Positions 31,324 through 36,354 of a stretch of 36,354 nucleotides of DNA are shown piece after piece. The notes under the pieces are model-generated. The model had not been told where the DNA came from, did no database searches, and saw only the letters and a program-made list of their open reading frames with translations. Origin of the DNA: Myxococcota bacterium (lineage in GTDB: Bacteria > Myxococcota_A > UBA9160 > JAFDET01); assembly GCA_028278065.1 (NCBI GenBank), contig JANQFA010000016.1, positions 1 through 36,354 on the forward strand. Direction: 5' to 3'. The translations under genes and the position numbers were made by a program. Positions within the stretch are counted from its first letter, which is position 1. Each line of letters begins with the position of its first letter.

Positions 31324-34271
31324 GGTGTGTCCTCCTCTTGGATGGGGTCGTCGGGGTGACTGCGTGTCACGGAAGCGTGTCGGTCCGGGCGACCGCGGCG
31401 GACGATCACGGGATCGTGTGCCGCGCGCGCGAAAGCCCAGGGAACCAGGAATCCCACCCCGAACGCGCCCAGCTCGATCGGGGAGAGCCCGGGGGAGAGG
31501 CGAAAGAGCGAGCGCATCGGCGGGAGGGCGACGGCCGCGACGTGCAGGGCCGCGGAGCCGCCCACCAGGCGCATGAACGCCTCGTCGGGCGGCTTGCCCG
31601 GCGCCCGGCACGTGAAGGTGTAACCCAGCTGGGCGCCGGTCAGGGCACTGAAGGAGGCCGCGGGGCCGAAGAGGAGATGCGCGAATCCGGCACCGGCCGT
31701 GATCAGCGCACCATCCCGGAGCAGCCTGCCGTGCTCGGCCGGATCGATGAGCGGCGCGTCGGGCGGGGCGGGCGGGCGCCTCAGCAGGTCGCCGTCGGCG
31801 GGCTCGGTGGCGAGTGCGATGGCGGGAAGCGAGTCCGAGAGGAGATTCAGCCACAGGAGCCGGATCGGATTGAGGGGCTCGCGGGCGCCGACGGCCGCAG
31901 CGCCGAGGGTGAGGGCCACCTCGGAGAGATTCGTCGCCAGCAGGAAGCGGACGGCGCGGCGCAGGTTGTCCTGCACGGCCCGCCCCTCCCCGATGGCGTC
32001 GACGATGGAGCGCATATCCTCCTGGGCCAGCAGGATGTCCGCCGCCTCGCGCGAGACGTCGCTGGCCTGCCGGCCGATGGCGATGCCCACGTCGGCGGCC
32101 TTGATGGCGGGAGCGTCGTTCACGCCGTCGCCGGCCATCGCCACGATCTCACCCGCCTCGCGCAGACCGCGGACGATGGCCGCCTTCTGGGCGGGCGTGA
32201 CCCGCGACACGGCGGCGACGTGGCGAAGTCGCGCCAAGGCCTCCCGGCCATCGGCCTCGAGCAGCGCGGCGAGCTCGCGCCCTTCGAGCACCTCTCCGTG
32301 CAGGCCCACGGCGCGGGCGGCCGCCTCGGCGCTCCGCGTCTGGTCGCCGGTCAAGATGACGGTGCGGATCCCCGCCCGCGCCGCGCTCTGGATGGTATGT
32401 GCGGCCCCGGGGCGCAGGGGATCGCGCAGCCCGAGCAGTCCGAGGAGGGTGAAGCCCCGCGTCGGGACCTCGTCGCCGTCGACCCGCCGCCAGCCGACCG
32501 CGAGCACGCGCAGGCCCTCGGCGGCGACGGCGTGATTGCGCTCCGCGAGGCGGCTGCGTGCCGCGGCGTCGATGGGCCCCTCGTGGTCCCGGTCGCAGAG
32601 CTCCACGACCTGCTCGGGCGCGCCTTTCACGAAGGCCAGGCGTCCGCCGTCGGGGGCGTCGTGGAGGCTGATCACGTACTGGGCACGATCGCTCCGCTCG
32701 CGCAGCACGCGGCGCGGGAACGCCTCGCGGAGCGCGTCCCGGTCGAAGCCTGCCGCGTCGGCGGCACGCACCAGCGCCTTCTCCGTGGGGCTCCCCGAGA
32801 TGCTGAGCCCGCCACGCTCTCCCTCCACCGTGACGTCGCAGTTGAGCACCGCGGCGGCCAGGATCAGGGCGCGGGGATCCTGGAACAGCTTCTCGGGCTC
32901 GATGCGCAGCCCCTCGGCCTCGAGGACACCGCGCCCCACGTCGAGCACCTCGAGCTTCATGTCGTTCAGCGTGATGGTGCCGGTCTTGTCGGCGCACACG
33001 ACCGACACACCGCCGAGGGTCTCGGCCGAGACGAGGCGCCGCACGACGACGCCGCGCTCGCGCAGGTGCTGCATCGACCGCAGCAGGGCCGAGGTGGAGA
33101 CCACCGGCAGGCCCTCGGGTATCGCCGCGACGGCGAGGGCCACCGCGTTGCCGACCACCTGGCGGGGCGAGCGCAGGCGCAGGAGGCCGATCCCGGCCGC
33201 CGCCGCTCCCGACGCCGCCCCGGCCAGGCTGAGCTGGGTTCCGAGGCGTTCGAAGCGGCGCTCGAAGGGCGTCTGCGGGCTCTCCTCCGCCTCGATCAGC
33301 TCTCGGATCCGTGCGGCCTCGGTGTCGGGGCCGATGCCGGTGACCACGCAGCGAGCTCGCCCGGCCGTGACCGTGGTTCCCGCGTAGACCATGGAGGTGC
33401 GCTCGGCGAGGAGGGCGTCCTCGTCCACCGGCGCGACCCGCTTGGCGCGCGGCTCGCTCTCGCCGGTCAGCACCGCCTCGTTGCAGCCGAGCCGGTGCGG
33501 TGCCAGCACGCGCGCGTCGGCGGGAACGGTATCACCGGCGCGAATCACGACGACGTCGCCCGGAACCAGGGTCGTGGCGGCCACCTTCTGGATGCGGCCG
33601 GCGCGGATGACGCGGGCCTCCCCGGCTTCGAGAGCACGCCAGGAAGCCACGAGCTTCTCGTTCTGGCGCTCGATCCGGTAGCCGATGCCCACGTCGAGTC
33701 CCACGGCCGCGGCGATCGCCCCGGCGTCGAGGAAGTCGCGCAGCGACGCCGCGAGTCCCGCCGAGCCCAGGAGGAGCATGGCGGGCACGTTCCCGATCTG
33801 GGAAACCAGCAGCTCGAGCCGCGAGCGAGGCCCGACCCCATCCACGGCATTCGGTCCCCAGGCGCTCAGGCGCGCGGCGGCAACCTCTGGCTGCAGGCCC
33901 TGGCGGCTGGTCTCCAGGCGCTCGAGGACCTCGTCCAGGGCGAGGGCGTGCCAGCACGCTTCGGGTCGCTGCGATCCGCGGCGGCCGCGACGTCCCGGCC
34001 TCCGCCGTCCCGGTGCGGCGTCGCGCGCGGGCTCCAGGCGTTGCAGCAGGGGCGCTTCGGGCACGTAGCGGACCAGCACGCGACCGCTGCGCGCGTCGGC
34101 GCGCACCTCCTCGACGCCGAGCTCCGGGTCGGAGAGCTCGGCCTCCACCCGAGCCGCGAGGGCAGGAGATCCCCGCAGTCCGGGCACGGCCAGGCGCAGG
34201 CGCCGCGAGCGGCGCGCGTGGCGCTCCACCCGGGCTGCCGCAGATGTGGCCGCGAGAGAGAGGCGTTCCAT
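31320..34271 (-). CDS. P2-like cation-transporting P-type ATPase
   Basis: The 983-aa pump shows every core motif: TGES at 269-272 (actuator), membrane motif IPEGLP at 384-389, phosphorylation site DKTGT with Asp428 (continuing IT instead of the common LT), and the hinge GDGVNDAPA near residue 700. A late helix reads LWLNLLSDSLPAIAL, close to the LWVNLVTDGLPA of Ca2+ pumps. Together these point to a P2-type ion pump rather than a CPC heavy-metal pump. The N-terminus (20-75) looks like an HMA-type fold without CxxC. Starts at 34271 (ATG) and 34277 (GTG) are both possible. It heads a coupled set with DUF5132-like and HMA2-like genes. The ion is not settled. Confidence 0.92.
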   Translation of the reverse strand: MERLSLAATSAAARVERHARRSRRLRLAVPGLRGSPALAARVEAELSDPELGVEEVRADARSGRVLVRYVPEAPLLQRLEPARDAAPGRRRPGRRGRRGSQRPEACWHALALDEVLERLETSRQGLQPEVAAARLSAWGPNAVDGVGPRSRLELLVSQIGNVPAMLLLGSAGLAASLRDFLDAGAIAAAVGLDVGIGYRIERQNEKLVASWRALEAGEARVIRAGRIQKVAATTLVPGDVVVIRAGDTVPADARVLAPHRLGCNEAVLTGESEPRAKRVAPVDEDALLAERTSMVYAGTTVTAGRARCVVTGIGPDTEAARIRELIEAEESPQTPFERRFERLGTQLSLAGAASGAAAAGIGLLRLRSPRQVVGNAVALAVAAIPEGLPVVSTSALLRSMQHLRERGVVVRRLVSAETLGGVSVVCADKTGTITLNDMKLEVLDVGRGVLEAEGLRIEPEKLFQDPRALILAAAVLNCDVTVEGERGGLSISGSPTEKALVRAADAAGFDRDALREAFPRRVLRERSDRAQYVISLHDAPDGGRLAFVKGAPEQVVELCDRDHEGPIDAAARSRLAERNHAVAAEGLRVLAVGWRRVDGDEVPTRGFTLLGLLGLRDPLRPGAAHTIQSAARAGIRTVILTGDQTRSAEAAARAVGLHGEVLEGRELAALLEADGREALARLRHVAAVSRVTPAQKAAIVRGLREAGEIVAMAGDGVNDAPAIKAADVGIAIGRQASDVSREAADILLAQEDMRSIVDAIGEGRAVQDNLRRAVRFLLATNLSEVALTLGAAAVGAREPLNPIRLLWLNLLSDSLPAIALATEPADGDLLRRPPAPPDAPLIDPAEHGRLLRDGALITAGAGFAHLLFGPAASFSALTGAQLGYTFTCRAPGKPPDEAFMRLVGGSAALHVAAVALPPMRSLFRLSPGLSPIELGAFGVGFLVPWAFARAAHDPVIVRRGRPDRHASVTRSHPDDPIQEEDTP

Positions 34272-34298
34272 GGACACCTGTGGGGAAAAAGTCCTCTT

Positions 34299-34327
34299 TA
34301 GATAGCGCTCAGTGCTCGGCCGGACAG
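34299..34327 (-). promoter_or_regulatory. Possible ATPase promoter
   Basis: On the minus strand TATCTA (34299-34304) stands out as a -10 in this GC-rich DNA, 28 bp before the ATG; only a weak -35 (CTGTCC, 34322-34327) is placed 17 nt upstream. The stretch between -10 and start contains the half-site complementary to GTGGGGAAAA at 34280. Confidence 0.3.
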
Positions 34328-34382
34328 TCCCGCTGGCCGACCGGCCTGCGCCGGCTGCGGGGTCGCGCTCCGCTCGGTCGGC

Positions 34383-36290
34383 TCAGTCGTGATCGCGCGA
34401 GAAGCCGAGGCGAAGCCAGACCGGGAGGAGAGCACCCGCGACGGCAAGCTGGGCCGCGATCCAGAGCGCCCAGGGAAGCGGCCACCATGTGGGCGCGGGA
34501 GCGCGGCAGAGCCAGGAGCCGAGCCCCGTCAGCAGGCTGAAGAGGCACAGCGCCGTCGCGCCCGTCGCGGCGAGGCCGCGCGCGAGGCGCCGGACCCCGG
34601 CGCCCGGATCCGCGCCCGCAGCGCGCGCGACCGGACCCCACCAGCCCGGCGGATGTGCGCGCTCGAAGAAGACGGCCAGGCGCGCGGGGTCCTCGGGCGT
34701 GAGCAGGGAGACCGCCACTCCGGCGGTGCTGGCCAGGGCGGCCATGGCCAGCAGTCGCGTGGCCTCGGCGATCTCCGCCGCCAGGAGCGGACCGGCCGCG
34801 AGCAGCGAGACCGCGATGCACGCGATCTCGCCCCAGGCACTGATCCGCCACCACAGCCAGCGCAGCACGAGCAGGGGGCCCATTCCCGCCCCCAGCAGAA
34901 GCGCCATCCGCCAGGCCTGCTCGATCGAGGTGAGGCGCGTCATCACGGCGAGTCCCAGCAGCAGGATGCCGGCGTTGGCGAGGCGGGCGACCCGCACCAG
35001 GCTGCGCGGATCGGGCTCGCGCCCGAGCCAGGCCTGGCAGAGCACCCGCTTGTAGAGGTCGTTGGTCCAGTAGGACGCCCCCCAGTTGAGATGGGTGTCG
35101 ATCGTGGAGGCCAGGGCGGCCAGCATCGCGGTGAGCATCAGGCCGACCACGCCCGCGGGCAGCAGCTCGGCGATGCCGCGTACGAAGGTCACCTCGCGTT
35201 CGTGTCGCAGGCTCTCCAGCGGCAGGGTGGGGTCCGGCGGGAAGAGGACCAGCAGCCCGAGCGCGATGGGCAGCCAGAGGAGGCTGCGCAGCCCCACCTG
35301 GGTGAAGCTGAACACCACGCTCGCGAGGCGCGCATCCCGGTCGGTGCGGCAGGCCATCGAGCGTTGCGCGAGATAGCCGGTGCCGTCGGCGTTGAGCTGG
35401 ATGAACCACTGCAGGGCGAAGACCGCCATCACGGCGAAGGAGGCGTCTCGGGCGCGGGAGGGAGTGAACGCCAGGATCTGGTCCGGCAGGATCCCACCCG
35501 GGCCGCCGTCGGCAAAGCGCGTGCGAACCGCATCGACCAGCGGGTCCATTCCGCCGAAGTGGTGGATCACCCAGCCCGTGTAGACGGCCGTTCCCGCCAG
35601 CGCCAGGCCCAGCTGCAGGACGTCCGTCGAGACGACGCTGCGCAGGCCGCCGGTGGTCGAGTAGAAGAGGGTCAGGGTGACCAGAAGGGCGATCGAGATC
35701 AGGTTGTCTGCGGTGTGGATCCACAGGTTCGCGGCGTCGGGGTCGCTGGCCAGGGGCACCCCGATCCAGGTGACCAGATCGAGGACAGGCTGGTAGAGGG
35801 CGGCGGGCAGCCACGCGTGCCAGACGAGGAAGGGCTCGGCGATGGCCTTGGTCGCGAACAGGACCCAGGCCAGCACGACACAGTTGAAGATGGTCCCGAA
35901 GTAGATGGCCTTGATCGCACGGAGGGCGGTGGCGGCCCCGCCGCCGTAGCGAAGCTCGCTCAGCTCGGCGTCGGTGAGCACGCCGGCCCGGCGCCAGCTC
36001 GGTGCCAGGACGAATCCCATCAGCAGGAAGGCGAGTGCGTAGATCCAGAGCTGCCAGAGGGCGAAGATCCCCGCGGTGGCCACCAGACCGGTCACCAGGA
36101 GCGGCGTGTCGGCCGCGAACTGGGTCGCCGCCATGCTCAGCCCGGCGCGCCAGCCGGACAGGCCGCGCCCCGCCAGGAAGTACTCCTCCAGGTTGCGCGA
36201 GGCGACGCGCCGCGAGCGCAGCCCGGAAGCCACCGCGTGGACGACGAACGCGCCGATGATCGCGACGTCGATCCAGCTCAGGGTGTCCAC
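34383..36290 (-). CDS. Sodium:solute symporter (SSF family)
   Basis: The 635-aa inner-membrane protein has 13-15 hydrophobic helices and the SSF start pattern: NLEEYFLAGRGLSGWRAGLSMAAT-like segment (residues about 33-56), then a core with FYSTTGGLRSVVSTDVLQ (SSF signature region) and LAALASTIDTHLNWGASYWTNDLYKR near 390-415. The family imports sugars, amino acids, nucleosides or vitamins with Na+; substrate cannot be told from motifs. Length is at the upper end because of extra C-terminal helices (about 480-630) separated by a loop with PPGWWGPV. The GTG at 36290 is chosen for GGAGG 5-6 nt upstream. It is 105-111 bp before the ATPase gene, same strand, but a separate promoter is likely for the pump. 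Confidence 0.9.
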   Translation of the reverse strand: MDTLSWIDVAIIGAFVVHAVASGLRSRRVASRNLEEYFLAGRGLSGWRAGLSMAATQFAADTPLLVTGLVATAGIFALWQLWIYALAFLLMGFVLAPSWRRAGVLTDAELSELRYGGGAATALRAIKAIYFGTIFNCVVLAWVLFATKAIAEPFLVWHAWLPAALYQPVLDLVTWIGVPLASDPDAANLWIHTADNLISIALLVTLTLFYSTTGGLRSVVSTDVLQLGLALAGTAVYTGWVIHHFGGMDPLVDAVRTRFADGGPGGILPDQILAFTPSRARDASFAVMAVFALQWFIQLNADGTGYLAQRSMACRTDRDARLASVVFSFTQVGLRSLLWLPIALGLLVLFPPDPTLPLESLRHEREVTFVRGIAELLPAGVVGLMLTAMLAALASTIDTHLNWGASYWTNDLYKRVLCQAWLGREPDPRSLVRVARLANAGILLLGLAVMTRLTSIEQAWRMALLLGAGMGPLLVLRWLWWRISAWGEIACIAVSLLAAGPLLAAEIAEATRLLAMAALASTAGVAVSLLTPEDPARLAVFFERAHPPGWWGPVARAAGADPGAGVRRLARGLAATGATALCLFSLLTGLGSWLCRAPAPTWWPLPWALWIAAQLAVAGALLPVWLRLGFSRDHD

Positions 36291-36354
36291 GCAGCCTCCG
36301 TCAGCTCGGGGTGCTCCGCTTTCGCATGGAAGGCGAGAGCGACGATTCTAGAAC

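Noticed and set aside
31338-34301. Long plus-strand frame opposite the P-type ATPase
   Set aside because: Antisense of a gene with all P-type ATPase motifs; no domain or start signal.

Overview
The window is about 36 kb of very GC-rich DNA from a Gram-negative bacterium: it has a lipoprotein peptidase, an RND-type exporter, a PEP-CTERM substrate and many exported proteins. Cysteine-patterned repeats and Cys-containing C-terminal modules recur in the secreted proteins. They resemble, from memory, proteins of uncultured deltaproteobacterial lineages such as Candidatus Binatia (Desulfobacterota_B); that placement is an inference. No plasmid, phage, transposase or CRISPR signature is visible.

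Region 1 (1-5.5 kb, minus strand) reads as one transcription unit: a four-PAS hybrid histidine kinase, a DUF362 protein, a 131-aa PAS-only protein and a metallo-beta-lactamase-fold hydrolase. The junction of the last two genes is triplicated in a 35-bp tandem array that encodes two 12-codon mini-cistrons linked by ATGA overlaps. Region 2 (5.6-12.5 kb, plus strand) is housekeeping and envelope: an M20 amidohydrolase, pcm overlapping an NlpD-like LysM/M23 lipoprotein, apt, an MMPL/RND exporter, a PEP-CTERM protein and a short coiled-coil protein. A tRNA-Arg(CCT) follows at 12.6 kb, then a membrane/spermine-synthase-fold fusion protein with a more relaxed codon use.

Region 3 (15.2-30.5 kb) is the most unusual part, a block of secreted proteins: a small beta-type protein, a trypsin-like protease with two Cys-rich repeats and a PPC-like domain, a 10-Cys miniprotein, a beta-helix protein with thrombospondin-type-3 repeats, a PHP-type metallohydrolase behind Cys-rich repeats, a HEAT-repeat protein and a beta-propeller protein with a Cys-containing tail. 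A PAS-LuxR regulator and an unknown 103-aa protein sit divergently in the middle. Several intergenic regions here carry near-perfect palindromes, one overlapping a sigma70-like promoter.

Region 4 (30.5-36.3 kb, minus strand) carries a P2-like P-type ATPase followed by DUF5132-like and HMA2-like accessory genes, and a sodium:solute symporter. No convincing intrinsic terminator with a U-tract was seen anywhere.
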